Assembly (NCBI RefSeq): GCF_014199985.1
Contig: NZ_JACHOS010000008.1
Coordinates: forward strand, 124,001 to 188,000
Source: Methylorubrum rhodesianum
GTDB taxonomy: Bacteria > Pseudomonadota > Alphaproteobacteria > Rhizobiales > Beijerinckiaceae
Direction of reading: 5' to 3'
Length of the DNA stretch: 64,000 bases
The notes beneath the pieces were generated by a model that saw only the letters and a program-made list of their open reading frames with translations, did no database searches and was not told the DNA's origin. Made by a program: the position numbers and the translations under genes. Within the stretch, counting starts at the first letter, position 1, and every line of letters begins with the position of its first letter. Of this stretch, positions 27,251 to 36,991 are shown one piece after another.

Positions 27251-28005
27251 GGGAGCGACCGCCGCGGCGCCCCCGCCTGCTCTCGCGCGAGGAGGCCCAT
27301 CTCTGGGGCGAGATCGCCAAGCTGATCACGCCGCTGCGGGGCCGGGCGCGGCTGAGGAAGGCGGCGAAGGCGCCCGCCGCCGAGGCCGAGCGATCCGCCG
27401 GGCCGGACCGGCCGAGCGCGGCTCCCCCGGCCTCGGTCGCGAGGCCGGCCCCGAAGACACCGACGAAGACGCCGTCCAAGCCGGCCCTGAAATCCGCGTC
27501 GAAGCCCGCCTCCCCTCCCCCGGCCCGGCCCGCACCGGCCGTCCCGCTGCCGCACTCGGCTTCGAAGCCGCTCAAGCTCGGCGACCTCGCCCCCGAAATC
27601 GCCCGCGCCTCCGCCGCGCCGGGTCAGGCCCCTGCGCCGCTTCCGCCGGGTGCGCCGGGGCTGGAACGGCGCGAGCGGCGCGGCCTGGAGCGCGGCACGC
27701 TGGCGATCGAGGCACGCATCGACCTGCACGGCCTGTATCAGGCGGAGGCGCACGCCGCCCTCGTCGGATTCCTGCTGCGGGCCCGCGCGGCGGGGCATGC
27801 CCGCGTGCTCGTGGTGACCGGCAAGGGCGGCGAGGGTTTCGGCGGGCCCGACCGCGGCGGCTTCTCCGAGCGGGGCGTGCTCCGGCGCAGCGTGCCCCAC
27901 TGGCTGAGGGGCCCGGAGCTGCGCGCGCTCGTGCTCGGCTTCGAGGAGGCGGCGCGCCACCACGGCGGAGCCGGCGCCCTCTACGTGCGGCTGCGGCGGC
28001 GCTAA
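27247..28005 (+). CDS. smrA: Smr (small MutS-related) domain protein
   Basis: A 252-residue protein translated from a GTG that overlaps the mltA stop. The first 50 residues contain LSREEAHLWGEIAKLITPL. A Pro/Lys/Ser-rich linker with KTPTKTPSKP-type repeats spans about residues 55-105. The C-terminal Smr domain has the DLHGLYQAEA motif and VVTGKGGEG, ending RHHGGAGALYVRLRRR. Smr domains cut or bind branched DNA or act on RNA; the specific substrate is unknown. The mltA-smr coupling is conserved in alphaproteobacteria. Confidence 0.88.
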   Translation: MRERPPRRPRLLSREEAHLWGEIAKLITPLRGRARLRKAAKAPAAEAERSAGPDRPSAAPPASVARPAPKTPTKTPSKPALKSASKPASPPPARPAPAVPLPHSASKPLKLGDLAPEIARASAAPGQAPAPLPPGAPGLERRERRGLERGTLAIEARIDLHGLYQAEAHAALVGFLLRARAAGHARVLVVTGKGGEGFGGPDRGGFSERGVLRRSVPHWLRGPELRALVLGFEEAARHHGGAGALYVRLRRR

Positions 28006-28278
28006 TCCGCCGGAGGGCCGGCCGTCATGCGTGCCCGACGGAACCTGAGGTCAAATCGGCGAGGGGGTCTTGAGCCGGGTGGCGAAACGCGCTACTGAGC
28101 CATGCTCTCCCATTGCAGCCGTGTCGCATTCCTCGGTCTCTTCGGCCCAGCGGAACCGATGCGTGGGCCGGGCCGCGCGCCCGCGACGGCTACGGACCCC
28201 GGGGCGCTTCCCCGGCGCCCGGCCCTGCTCCCGAACCGGCCGATTTCTTCCCGCCCTTCGTTGGTTGCATCTCCCCAC

Positions 28279-29622
28279 ATGACGTCACAGAACGACGCTC
28301 TCGCCCCCGTCGAAGCTCCGGCCGAAGCCGCCGTCGCGCCGGCCGATCTCGCCACCCGACGCGAGGTGAAGCTCCAGGACCTCAAGTCCAAATCGCCGAC
28401 CGAACTCATCACCTTCGCGGAGGAGGTCGAGGTCGAGAATGCCTCGACCATGCGCAAGCAGGAGCTGATGTTCGCGATCCTGAAGCAGCTCGCGGCCAAC
28501 GAGACCGAGATCATCGGCTCCGGTACGGTCGAGGTGCTTCAGGACGGGTTCGGCTTCCTGCGCTCGAACGACTCGAACTACCTGCCGGGTCCGGACGACA
28601 TCTACATCTCGCCGACCCAGATCCGCCGCTTCGGCCTGCGCACCGGCGACACGGTGGAGGGCCCGATCCGCGGCCCCAAGGACGGCGAGCGCTACTTCGC
28701 CCTGATCAAGGTCAACACGATCAACTTCGAGAACCCGGAGAAGATCAAGCACAAGGTCCACTTCGACAACCTGACGCCGCTGTTCCCGACGAAGCGGTTC
28801 AAGCTCGAACTGGACAACCCGACCAAGAAAGACTTCTCGCCCCGCATCATCGACATCGTCTCGCCGATCGGTAAGGGCCAGCGCGCGCTGATCGTCGCGC
28901 CGCCGCGCACGGGTAAGACCGTGCTGATGCAGAACATTGCGCAGTCGATCACCCTCAACCACCCTGAGTGCTACCTCATCGTGCTGCTCATCGACGAGCG
29001 CCCGGAAGAGGTGACCGACATGATCCGCTCGGTGAAGGGCGAGGTCATCGCCTCGACCTTCGACGAGCCGGCCACCCGCCACGTGCAGGTCGCCGAGATG
29101 GTGATCGAGAAGGCCAAGCGTCTGGTCGAGCACGGCCGCGACGTGGTGATCCTGCTCGATTCCATCACCCGCCTCGGCCGCGCCTACAACACGGTGGTGC
29201 CCTCCTCCGGCAAGGTGCTGACCGGCGGCGTCGACGCCAACGCCCTGCAGCGGCCCAAGCGCTTCTTCGGCGCGGCCCGCAACATCGAGGAGGGCGGCTC
29301 GCTCACCATCATCGCCACCGCGCTGATCGACACCGGATCGCGCATGGACGAGGTGATCTTCGAGGAGTTCAAGGGCACCGGCAACTCCGAGATCATTCTC
29401 GACCGCAAGGTCTCCGATAAGCGCATCTTCCCGGCCATCGACATCACCCGCTCCGGCACCCGCAAGGAGGAGCTGCTGGTGCCGCCGGATTCGCTCAAGA
29501 AGACCTATGTGCTCCGCCGCATCCTCAACCCGATGGGCGTCACCGACGCGATCGAGTTCCTCATGGACAAGCTGCGCCAGACCAAGAGCAACAGCGACTT
29601 CTTCGACTCGATGAACACGTAA
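28279..29622 (+). CDS. rho: Transcription termination factor Rho
   Basis: A 447-residue protein. The N-terminal domain has [19 protein letters not shown], the cold-shock RNA-binding fold has [17 protein letters not shown], the P-loop is [19 protein letters not shown], the Walker B strand is [16 protein letters not shown] and the Q-loop region is [18 protein letters not shown]. The start is the ATG at 28279, as the 59-residue in-frame extension has no conserved character. The 273-base leader before it could be an attenuation region, since rho often controls its own leader; a weak TTGAGC-N17-TACTGA pair sits at 28070-28098. A strong terminator follows. Confidence 0.97.
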   Translation: MTSQNDALAPVEAPAEAAVAPADLATRREVKLQDLKSKSPTELITFAEEVEVENASTMRKQELMFAILKQLAANETEIIGSGTVEVLQDGFGFLRSNDSNYLPGPDDIYISPTQIRRFGLRTGDTVEGPIRGPKDGERYFALIKVNTINFENPEKIKHKVHFDNLTPLFPTKRFKLELDNPTKKDFSPRIIDIVSPIGKGQRALIVAPPRTGKTVLMQNIAQSITLNHPECYLIVLLIDERPEEVTDMIRSVKGEVIASTFDEPATRHVQVAEMVIEKAKRLVEHGRDVVILLDSITRLGRAYNTVVPSSGKVLTGGVDANALQRPKRFFGAARNIEEGGSLTIIATALIDTGSRMDEVIFEEFKGTGNSEIILDRKVSDKRIFPAIDITRSGTRKEELLVPPDSLKKTYVLRRILNPMGVTDAIEFLMDKLRQTKSNSDFFDSMNT

Positions 29623-29651
29623 GGCGAGGCGCCTTATCGCGATGTCCTGCC

Positions 29652-29692
29652 GAGGGGCTGGCCGATGCGATCGGCCGGCCCCTCATTCGTTT
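29652..29692 (+). terminator. Rho-independent terminator after rho
   Basis: A 15-bp stem (left arm gaggggctggccgat, right arm atcggccggcccctc, one GU pair) with the loop gcg is followed by ATTCGTTT. It lies 30 bases past the rho stop. Confidence 0.8.
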
Positions 29693-29862
29693 CCGGCCGT
29701 GCCTCGGCGTTGCCGTCCGAGGGGCAATCCTGCCGGAACGCGTCGGCTCACCATGTGAGATTATGCAGCAATCACAAAATCTTCCGGCCACTCGAACCTT
29801 CGTTTTCGTGTGACGTTGGCCCGCCATGACCGCCCGCGGGCGGTTGGGCACGGAGACGGCGA

Positions 29863-31596
29863 ATGGCAACCCGCAACGTATCGGATCTCGTGGTCGAGAC
29901 GCTCCAGCAGGCGGGGGTACGCCGCGTCTACGGCCTCGTCGGCGACAGCCTGAACGGGATCACGGAAGCGATCCGCAGCCGCGGCGTGATCGACTGGGTC
30001 CATGTCCGCCACGAGGAGGTCGCCGCCTTCGCCGCCGCGGGCGAGGCGCAGGTGACCGGCGAACTTGCGGTCTGCGCCGGCTCCTGTGGACCCGGTAATC
30101 TCCACCTCATCAACGGCCTGTTCGATGCCCACCGCACCCGCACGCCGGTGCTGGCGATCGCCGCCCACATCCCGTCGAGCGAGATCGGCCTCAACTACTT
30201 CCAGGCGACCCGTCCGGAAGAGCTGTTTCGCGATTGCAGCCATTTCTGTGAGCTGGTCTCGGACCCCGAGCAATTGCCCAACGTCCTCGAGACCGCGATC
30301 CGCACGGCCGTGGGCCGGCGCGGCGTCGCCGTCGTGGTCATTCCCGGCACCGTCGCCCTCAAGGAGGCTCCGAAACGCGCGCTGGCCGCCCCCGCGACCC
30401 TGCGCCCGCGCGCGCCCGTCGCCGTGCCGCCGGCCGACGAACTCGACCGCCTCGCCGAACTGCTCAACGGCTCCAAGAGGATCACGCTGCTGTGCGGGCG
30501 CGGCTGCGCCGGGGCGCACGCGCCGCTGATGCGTCTGGCGGAACGGCTCAAGAGCCCGATCGTCCACGCGCTGGGCGGCAAGGAGCATGTCGAGCACGAC
30601 AACCCCTACGATGTCGGCATGACCGGCCTGATCGGCTTCTCGTCGGGCTATGCGGCGATGGAGGCCTGCGAGACCCTGCTGATGCTCGGCACCGACTTCC
30701 CCTACCGCCAGTTCTACCCCGAGCACGCCAAGATCGCGCAGGTCGATCTTCGCCCGGAGAATCTGGGCAAGCGCTGCCGGCTCGAACTCGGCCTCGTCGG
30801 CGATGTCGCCGCCACCCTCGAGGCGCTGCTGCCGCGGCTGACCGGCAACGACAGCGCGCGCCATCTGGAGGCCAGCCTCAAGCACTACGCCAAGGCACGG
30901 GAAGATCTCGACGACCTCGCCACCGGCAAGCCGGGGCGCAAGCCGATCCACCCGCAATACCTCACCCGACTCCTCAGCGAGGCGGCGCATGACGACGCGG
31001 TGTTCACGGCCGATGTCGGCACGCCGACCGTCTGGGCGGCGCGCTACCTCACCATGACCGCCGGCCGGCGCCTGATCGGCTCCTGGGCGCACGGCTCGAT
31101 GGCCAACGCCCTGCCCCACGCCATCGGCATCCAGGCGGCGAGCCCCGGGCGGCAGGTGATCTCGCTCTCGGGCGATGGCGGCTTCGCCATGCTGATGGGC
31201 GACATCCTCACCCTCCGCCAAGAGAAGCTGCCGGTGAAGGTCGTCATCTACAACAACGGCACGCTCGGCTTCGTCGAGCTGGAGATGAAGGCCGCGGGCT
31301 ATCTTGAGACCGGCGTCACACTCGAGAACCCGGACTTCGCCGCCATGGCCAACGCCATCGGCATCCATGCCCGCCGGGTCGAGGATCCGGGCGATCTGGA
31401 GGGCGCGATCCGGGACGTGCTGGCCCATCCCGGCCCCGCCCTGCTCGACGTGGTGACGAACCGCCAGGAACTGGCGATGCCGCCGAAGCTCCAGGCCGAG
31501 CAGGTGAAGGGTTTCAGCCTCTACGCGCTCCAGGCGGTGATGAACGGGCGCGGCGACGCCATCCTCGATCTGGCCAAGACCAACCTGCTCCGCTGA
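29863..31596 (+). CDS. poxB: Pyruvate dehydrogenase (quinone), thiamine-diphosphate dependent (PoxB family)
   Basis: A 577-residue TPP enzyme. The N-terminal domain has VYGLVGDSLNGI and VRHEEVAAFAAAGEAQVTG, a central FAD-binding domain has LMRLAERLKSPIVHALGGKEHVEH, and the C-terminal TPP motif has SGDGGFAMLMGDILTLRQ followed by YNNGTLGF. It decarboxylates pyruvate to acetate with electrons to quinone at the membrane. Pyruvate oxidases differ in the acceptor; the quinone form is most consistent. It is monocistronic after the rho terminator, with a convincing ATG and GAGACGG upstream. Confidence 0.9.
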   Translation: MATRNVSDLVVETLQQAGVRRVYGLVGDSLNGITEAIRSRGVIDWVHVRHEEVAAFAAAGEAQVTGELAVCAGSCGPGNLHLINGLFDAHRTRTPVLAIAAHIPSSEIGLNYFQATRPEELFRDCSHFCELVSDPEQLPNVLETAIRTAVGRRGVAVVVIPGTVALKEAPKRALAAPATLRPRAPVAVPPADELDRLAELLNGSKRITLLCGRGCAGAHAPLMRLAERLKSPIVHALGGKEHVEHDNPYDVGMTGLIGFSSGYAAMEACETLLMLGTDFPYRQFYPEHAKIAQVDLRPENLGKRCRLELGLVGDVAATLEALLPRLTGNDSARHLEASLKHYAKAREDLDDLATGKPGRKPIHPQYLTRLLSEAAHDDAVFTADVGTPTVWAARYLTMTAGRRLIGSWAHGSMANALPHAIGIQAASPGRQVISLSGDGGFAMLMGDILTLRQEKLPVKVVIYNNGTLGFVELEMKAAGYLETGVTLENPDFAAMANAIGIHARRVEDPGDLEGAIRDVLAHPGPALLDVVTNRQELAMPPKLQAEQVKGFSLYALQAVMNGRGDAILDLAKTNLLR

Positions 31597-31784
31597 CGTC
31601 GGGCGTCCGCCGCGCTCCGGAACCGGTCCGGGCGCGGCGGACGTCATCGCCAAATCGAGGCCGAGCCTGTAACTGCACGCCGTTGCCAGGCAGTCACACT
31701 GGGCTGCAACATAGCCCGCGCATTCGACCGCGCATCATCCGCAAGCGCCTGCCGGCACAGCGCAATCAACGCGGCATCTCACTT

Positions 31785-31790
31785 TATAAT
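31785..31790 (+). promoter_or_regulatory. Perfect -10 in an AT-rich island before the siderophore receptor
   Basis: TATAAT lies 90 bases before the receptor start within an unusually AT-rich stretch (about 31780-31825). No consensus -35, Fur or RirA/Irr box was recognised, but the area is the natural candidate for iron control. Confidence 0.4.
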
Positions 31791-31879
31791 AACTACAAGT
31801 ACCTGATTTTACTATGATTTCCCTTGTCGATCAGGCTCGCGGCGACATTCATGGCTGCGGTCTGCCTCAAGGGTCTGCC

Positions 31880-34153
31880 ATGTCCGCGTCCCGATACGCT
31901 CGCGCTACTTCCCCTCTCGCTGCATTCCTGCTGGTCGGCGCGGCTCCGGCCCTGGCCCAGCCGGCGAGCGCGACGCTCGATACGATCTCGGTGGAGGCCT
32001 CCCGCGCGCAGCAGCCGGCTCCGCGGCCGGCCAGCGGCGGGCCGCCCGCGTCCCCAGTCGTCGCGCCGCCCGGCCCGGCCGGCGCCGTCGGCGTGGGGTC
32101 GGCCACGAGCGGCGGCGGCGGCGGCCCGACGGGCGTCGTCGGCTACACGGCCAAGGGCAGCGCGGCGGCGACCAAGACCAACACGCCGATCATCGAGACG
32201 CCGGCCTCGGTCTCGGTCGTCACCCGTGAGCAGCTCAACGACCGCAACGTCCAGACGCTCAACGAGGCGATCGCCTACACGCCGGGCGTTTCCTCCAACG
32301 TGTTCGGCTTCGATCCGCGCTTCGATGCCTTCTATATCCGCGGCTTCGACGTCACGAATATCGGCATCTACCGCGACGGCCTGCGCCAGCCCTCTGCGCC
32401 CTTCGCGATCCCCCGCGTCGAGCCCTACGGCCTCGACGCCCTGACGATCCTGCGCGGGCCGGCGGCGGGCCTCTACGGCCTCGGCGCGCCCGGCGGCATC
32501 GTCGACGTCACCTCGAAGCGCCCGACCTCCGTGCCCTTCGGCGAGATCTGGCTGCAGCGGGGCAAGTACGACCGCTATCAAGGCGCCTTCGATCTCGGCG
32601 GCCCGATCGAGCCGAGCGACGGGCAGCTCTCCTACCGCCTCACCGGCCTGTTCCGGCAGGCTGACAGCTTCCTGCCCGGAGGCCGGGAGGACCGCAACTT
32701 CATCGCCCCCGCGATCACGTGGCGGCCCGATGCCGATACCAGCCTGACGGTGCTCGCCGAGTATCTCGACAACACCGTGCCGGGCAACGCCTCGTTCTAC
32801 TCGAACTTCGCCGATCCGCGCTTCCAGAAGACGAACCTGTTCTCGGGCGATCCCGCCTTCCAAGACTACACCACCCGGCAGTACCGCATCGGTTACGCCT
32901 TCGAGCACCGCTTCGGCCCGGACGTCGTGTTCCGGCAGAACTTCCGCTATTACAACGTCTTCGGTGACCTGAGATACACCCAGATCGACACGATCAGCCC
33001 GGATCTCCAGACCGCCGGCCGCTCGAACGGGCGCATCACCAACGCCCTCGACACGCTCTCGCTCGACAACCAACTCGAGACCCGCTTCACCACGGGCCCG
33101 GTCGCCCACACCCTGATCGCCGGCATCGACTACACCAATTCGCGCTACACCGACCGGCGCGGCTTCCTCGTCGTGCCCGATCTGCAGATCGGCGGCCTGA
33201 TCCGCCCGAATTACGGGGCGCAGTTCATCCCGACCCCGGCGCTCACAGGCGCCTCCCGTCAGCGGATCGAGCAGCTCGGCACCTACGTGCAGGATCAGGC
33301 GCGGATCGGATCGCTGATCCTCACCCTGACCGGACGGCACGACCAAGTCTCGCAGCTCTCCGAGAGCTACAGCGCTCCGGCGGCGACGGGCCCCGCGGCC
33401 GCGAACGACCGGGCCTTCTCCTACCGGGTCGGCGCCAACTACCTGCTGACGGACTTCATCGTCCCCTACGCGAGCTTTGCCACCACCTTCGCGCCGCAGC
33501 TCGGCTTCGGCCGCGACAACGCTCCGTTCCAGCCGACCACCGGCGAGCAGTTCGAGGCCGGCATCAAGACCCAGCTGCCGGGCCGAAACGTGTTCCTCAA
33601 CATGGCGGTGTTCGACATCACCCAGTCGAATGTCCTGCGGCCCGATCCGGTCAACCCGATCCTGTTCCAGGCCGCCATCGGCGAGGTGCGCTCGAAAGGC
33701 GCCGAGCTGGAGCTGACCGCCAATCTCGGCCCCGGCATCAACGTGCTGGCCTCCTACAGCCACATCGATATCCGGACGACCCGCAATCCCGGCGCGCCGG
33801 AGACCGTCGGCATCCCGCTCTCGGGCATTCCCGCCAACACGGTCACGGCCTTCGCCAACTACGCCTTCCAGCCCGACACCGACCTGTTCGGCCTGAGCCT
33901 CGGCGGCGGAATCCGCTACGCCGGAACCAGCCCGGCCAACGAGGTGCCGGGCAGCTTCCGCAACTCGACCGTGACGCTGTTCGACGCGGTGGCGGCCTAC
34001 GATTTCGCCAAGGTCGATCCGCGGCTGACCGGCATGCGACTCCAGGTCAACGTGAACAACGCGTTCGACCGCCGCTATTTCAACTGCCAGGCGGGCGCCT
34101 GCTACCGAGGCCAGCCCCGGCAATTCTATGCGAGCCTGATCTATCGCTGGTGA
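31880..34153 (+). CDS. TonB-dependent siderophore receptor
   Basis: A 757-residue outer-membrane protein. A signal peptide (SPLAAFLLVGAAPALAQ) precedes a TonB-box-like LDTISVEA and an Ala/Pro/Gly-rich spacer. The plug domain contains TPASVSVVTREQLNDR, YIRGFDVTNIGIYRDGLRQ and LRGPAAGLYGLGAPGGIVDVTSKRP, standard for TIGR01783. A 22-stranded barrel ends in YASLIYRW. The start at 31880 has AAGGG seven bases upstream; an in-frame ATG at 31814 is less likely. It is followed directly by an FhuF-type reductase. The siderophore specificity cannot be read. Confidence 0.93.
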   Translation: MSASRYARATSPLAAFLLVGAAPALAQPASATLDTISVEASRAQQPAPRPASGGPPASPVVAPPGPAGAVGVGSATSGGGGGPTGVVGYTAKGSAAATKTNTPIIETPASVSVVTREQLNDRNVQTLNEAIAYTPGVSSNVFGFDPRFDAFYIRGFDVTNIGIYRDGLRQPSAPFAIPRVEPYGLDALTILRGPAAGLYGLGAPGGIVDVTSKRPTSVPFGEIWLQRGKYDRYQGAFDLGGPIEPSDGQLSYRLTGLFRQADSFLPGGREDRNFIAPAITWRPDADTSLTVLAEYLDNTVPGNASFYSNFADPRFQKTNLFSGDPAFQDYTTRQYRIGYAFEHRFGPDVVFRQNFRYYNVFGDLRYTQIDTISPDLQTAGRSNGRITNALDTLSLDNQLETRFTTGPVAHTLIAGIDYTNSRYTDRRGFLVVPDLQIGGLIRPNYGAQFIPTPALTGASRQRIEQLGTYVQDQARIGSLILTLTGRHDQVSQLSESYSAPAATGPAAANDRAFSYRVGANYLLTDFIVPYASFATTFAPQLGFGRDNAPFQPTTGEQFEAGIKTQLPGRNVFLNMAVFDITQSNVLRPDPVNPILFQAAIGEVRSKGAELELTANLGPGINVLASYSHIDIRTTRNPGAPETVGIPLSGIPANTVTAFANYAFQPDTDLFGLSLGGGIRYAGTSPANEVPGSFRNSTVTLFDAVAAYDFAKVDPRLTGMRLQVNVNNAFDRRYFNCQAGACYRGQPRQFYASLIYRW

Positions 34154-34178
34154 GACGAAGCCCGCCCTGACCCGCGTC

Positions 34179-34940
34179 ATGCGAAACATCCCCGCCCAGG
34201 CCATCCTCGACGATGCCCTGGACGGCGCCTTCGCGGCTTTCTCCGGTCGCCTCCGCCGCGATCCGGATCCGCTTGCCTGCGCGCTGTCGGATCTGGGGGG
34301 CAACGGTGCGATCCGAGACGGGATCGCCCTCCTCGCGGACGCCCATCCCGGAGCGGAGCGCAAGGCGGTGGCCTCGCTGTGGAGCGCCCACCTCTTCGCC
34401 GCGCTGATCGCGCCGGCTCTCGCGGCGGGGGCGCGGCTCGGGGTCGCCATCGCGGCCGAGGCGATCCGCTTCGCGCCGGGGACCGGGCTGCCGGGCACCC
34501 TCCACCTCGCACAGGAGGCGCCGCGCCCCTGCCCTCTCCCGGCCCAGGTCGACCGGCTGCTCGCCGAGGGCGTCGCGCCGGTGGTTCAGGCCCTGCGGGT
34601 TGAGACGGGATTGTCCGCCCGGCTGCTGTGGGAGAATGCCGGCGGCCACCTGTTCTGGACGCTGAGGATGATCGCGCGGGACATCCCGGAGCGGGCCGGC
34701 GCGGCGGCCGAGGCGCTGCAGGCCCTGCGCTGGCCGCGCGACGCCTGCGCGGCGCTGACGCTGATGCGCGCCGACGCCGTGGCGGGTTTCGATGCGCCGC
34801 GCCGCCGGATCTGCTGTCTGCGTCACGGCCTGCCCGGCTTCTCGAAATGCGAGGGGACCTGCCCCCTGCTCAGGCCCCGCGCGACATCTCTGGCGGAGGG
34901 CAAGGACCCGACGTTCGACATTGATACCGCGTCCGAGTGA
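34179..34940 (+). CDS. fhuF: Siderophore-iron reductase, FhuF family (2Fe-2S)
   Basis: A 253-residue protein following the TonB receptor by 25 bases. The C-terminal iron-sulfur motif places cysteines at 212, 213, 224 and 228 (CC-x10-C-x3-C). E. coli FhuF has CC-x10-C-x2-C, so the last spacing is one residue longer here, which should still bind 2Fe-2S. The N-terminal domain is Ala-rich and contains LWSAHLFAALIAPAL. The expected role is reductive release of iron from imported ferric siderophore in the cytosol. Co-transcription with the receptor is likely. Confidence 0.85.
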   Translation: MRNIPAQAILDDALDGAFAAFSGRLRRDPDPLACALSDLGGNGAIRDGIALLADAHPGAERKAVASLWSAHLFAALIAPALAAGARLGVAIAAEAIRFAPGTGLPGTLHLAQEAPRPCPLPAQVDRLLAEGVAPVVQALRVETGLSARLLWENAGGHLFWTLRMIARDIPERAGAAAEALQALRWPRDACAALTLMRADAVAGFDAPRRRICCLRHGLPGFSKCEGTCPLLRPRATSLAEGKDPTFDIDTASE

Positions 34941-35035
34941 TTGCTTGGGGCCGTCTCCGTCATGATGAGGCGGGGCCGAGGCGATCGGCCGGGCATGGCC
35001 GTTCATCGCCTGACAGGGTTCGAGCGGCGCCGCGC

Positions 35036-35989
35036 TCAGCCGCCGCGCCCGGCTTCCGCGCCGAGGCCGCGCTGCGCCTTGGACCGCAGGCGCTTGTTCT
35101 GGAAGATCAGCGTGACCGTGGCGCCGCTGTCGCGATCCGACCAGAGGTAGGTCTCGTACGTGCCGAGCCCGGGGATCGTCGCGGTGGCCTCGATCGTGCC
35201 GCGGCAGCCGAGCAGGTCCTCGACGTCCGACAGACGCATCTCGGCCTCGAGCAGATCGAAGCTGCCGAGGCTCACCGGACACCGTGTCCGCCGCGTCGGC
35301 GGCCGGTGCGCGGCGACCGGGCGGAGCGGCACCGCCGGCCCCGGATCGGCCGCCGTCGGCCGTGCGTGCGGGGTCCGGGCGGGCGGCGCATTCTCCGATG
35401 CATCGGGGACGACGGCCGGTCTCGCATCACCGGCGTCCGGTGCGGTCGCGGGCGGGTTGCCGCCGGGCGACGCAACGGGTCGCGGCTTTGCCCGTGCGGC
35501 GTCGCCGCCCTGCAGGGCGGGTGTGAAGGCCGGACCCTGCCGCAACCGTGTGGCCCCGACCGGGGGGCCGCCGCGGCCGGAGCCATGCGGCGCCCGCTCC
35601 TCGCCCGCCTCGCGCGGGACGCGAGCATGGCCGACGACGATGGCCCGGCGCAGGGCGGTGTCCAAGCCGCGCAGTTCGCGAGAAAGGCGCTCGCTCCGTC
35701 CTCTGCCGGCCGCGCCGGAACGGGTCTCGCAGTCCGCGAAGGCGGCGAGGGCATCGCGGATCTCATCCTCGGTCCACTGCCCGGCCGGCTTGCCGAACAG
35801 ATCGGCCTCGCCCTGCGGAACCGCCGGCGCAGCGACGGCACCGAGCCGGCCGAGCCTATTCTCGGCGAGGGCGCGGTGGGCGCCGCAGCCGCCGACCGCC
35901 GCGAGGGCGGTGCGGAACGGCGAAGGGGAGGCGGCCAGGGACGAGCCGCATGCGGCTGCGAGCAGGACCGATGCGAGGAGGAGGCGCAT
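35036..35989 (-). CDS. Secreted protein with C-terminal BLIP/DUF3862-like domain
   Basis: A 317-residue protein. A signal peptide (MRLLLASVLLAAACGSSLA) is followed by an Ala/Arg-rich helical segment with cysteines at 35 and 87 and a long low-complexity Pro/Ala/Arg linker (about 120-240). Residues 244-310 resemble the DUF3862/BLIP repeat: FDLLEAEMRLSDVEDLLGC, then TYETYLWSD and TLIFQNKRLRSKAQRGL, the usual FxxI-x-GM-xx-xV-xx-ILG and FQN-x-L-x-SKAQ-x-GL signature of that family. That fold is found in beta-lactamase-inhibitor and SmpA/BamE-type domains. The function here is unknown. Confidence 0.72.
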   Translation of the reverse strand: MRLLLASVLLAAACGSSLAASPSPFRTALAAVGGCGAHRALAENRLGRLGAVAAPAVPQGEADLFGKPAGQWTEDEIRDALAAFADCETRSGAAGRGRSERLSRELRGLDTALRRAIVVGHARVPREAGEERAPHGSGRGGPPVGATRLRQGPAFTPALQGGDAARAKPRPVASPGGNPPATAPDAGDARPAVVPDASENAPPARTPHARPTAADPGPAVPLRPVAAHRPPTRRTRCPVSLGSFDLLEAEMRLSDVEDLLGCRGTIEATATIPGLGTYETYLWSDRDSGATVTLIFQNKRLRSKAQRGLGAEAGRGG

Positions 35990-36217
35990 GGAGACGGTCG
36001 CCCGGGATCAGATCGATCGGCTTAAGCGACCGGTTCGGCGTGAACGGACCCTTACCGCACGGACATGACGCCCGGACTTCGGCCGCGATGCCTTACTGCC
36101 CGTTGACCGTCTCGCTCGAATCGACCGGATCCGATCGACCCTTTCGGGATCGATCGAGCGGGGCGGTCTGACCGCCCTGCCCCGCTGCCGCAGTTTTCAC
36201 GGGAAAACCGCCGCGCT

Positions 36218-36976
36218 TCAGGCCGTGCCCTTCGGCGCATTTCCGCGCCTGCGACGGCGGGCCAGCATGTTGAGGGCCTCCACGCCCGCCGAGAAAGCCA
36301 TGGCGGTGTAGATGTAGCCCTTGGGCACATGCGCCCCGAACCCCTCGGCGAGCAGCGTCATGCCGATCATGATCAGGAAGCCGAGCGCCAGCATCACCAC
36401 GGTGGGGTTGGCGGCGATGAAGCGCGAGAGCGGATCGGCGGCGAGCAGCATCACCGTGACCGCGGCGAGAACCGCGACGACCATGATCGCCACGTGCTCG
36501 GTCATCCCGACCGCGGTGATGATCGAGTCGATCGAGAAGACGAGATCGAGGATCAGGATCTGGACGATGGCGGAGCCGAAGGTGATCGCCGCCTGACTAC
36601 CGGGCTTCTCCTCCGGGCTCGGATCGACGCTGTGGTGGATCTCCTTGGTCGCCTTCCACAGCAGGAACAGACCACCGGCGATCAGGATGAGGTCGCGCCA
36701 GGAGAAGCCCTTGCCGAAGACCTCGAAGACCGGCTCGGTCAGGTGGACGATCCAGGCCACGGTGCCGAGCAGGGCGAGCCGGAGGATCAGGGCGAGGCCG
36801 ATGCCGATGCGCCGGGCCCGGGTCTGCTGGTCGGCCGGCAGCTTGTTGGTGATGATCGAGATGAAGATCAGGTTGTCGATCCCGAGCACGACCTCCATCA
36901 CCACGAGGGTCGCGAGCGCCGCCCAGGCGGTCGGATCGGTGGCGAGTTGCAGCAGGCTGTCCAAGGGGAGGTCCAC
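36218..36976 (-). CDS. TerC family integral membrane protein
   Basis: A 252-residue protein with seven or so transmembrane helices and the two TerC signatures [18 protein letters not shown] and [14 protein letters not shown], each with acidic residues inside a helix. The C-terminus [10 protein letters not shown] is cytosolic. TerC proteins are linked to tellurite resistance and, in several bacteria, to manganese efflux at the inner membrane. It lies 15 bases after the lipid kinase stop on the same strand, an apparent operon. Confidence 0.9.
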   Translation of the reverse strand: MDLPLDSLLQLATDPTAWAALATLVVMEVVLGIDNLIFISIITNKLPADQQTRARRIGIGLALILRLALLGTVAWIVHLTEPVFEVFGKGFSWRDLILIAGGLFLLWKATKEIHHSVDPSPEEKPGSQAAITFGSAIVQILILDLVFSIDSIITAVGMTEHVAIMVVAVLAAVTVMLLAADPLSRFIAANPTVVMLALGFLIMIGMTLLAEGFGAHVPKGYIYTAMAFSAGVEALNMLARRRRRGNAPKGTA

Positions 36977-36991
36977 CCGTCGTTCGTCGGT

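Noticed and set aside
36195-36208. TTTTCACGGGAAAA sequence between the BLIP-like gene and terC
   Set aside because: Same central mismatch as above; it could be part of a weak hairpin but does not meet the parS consensus.
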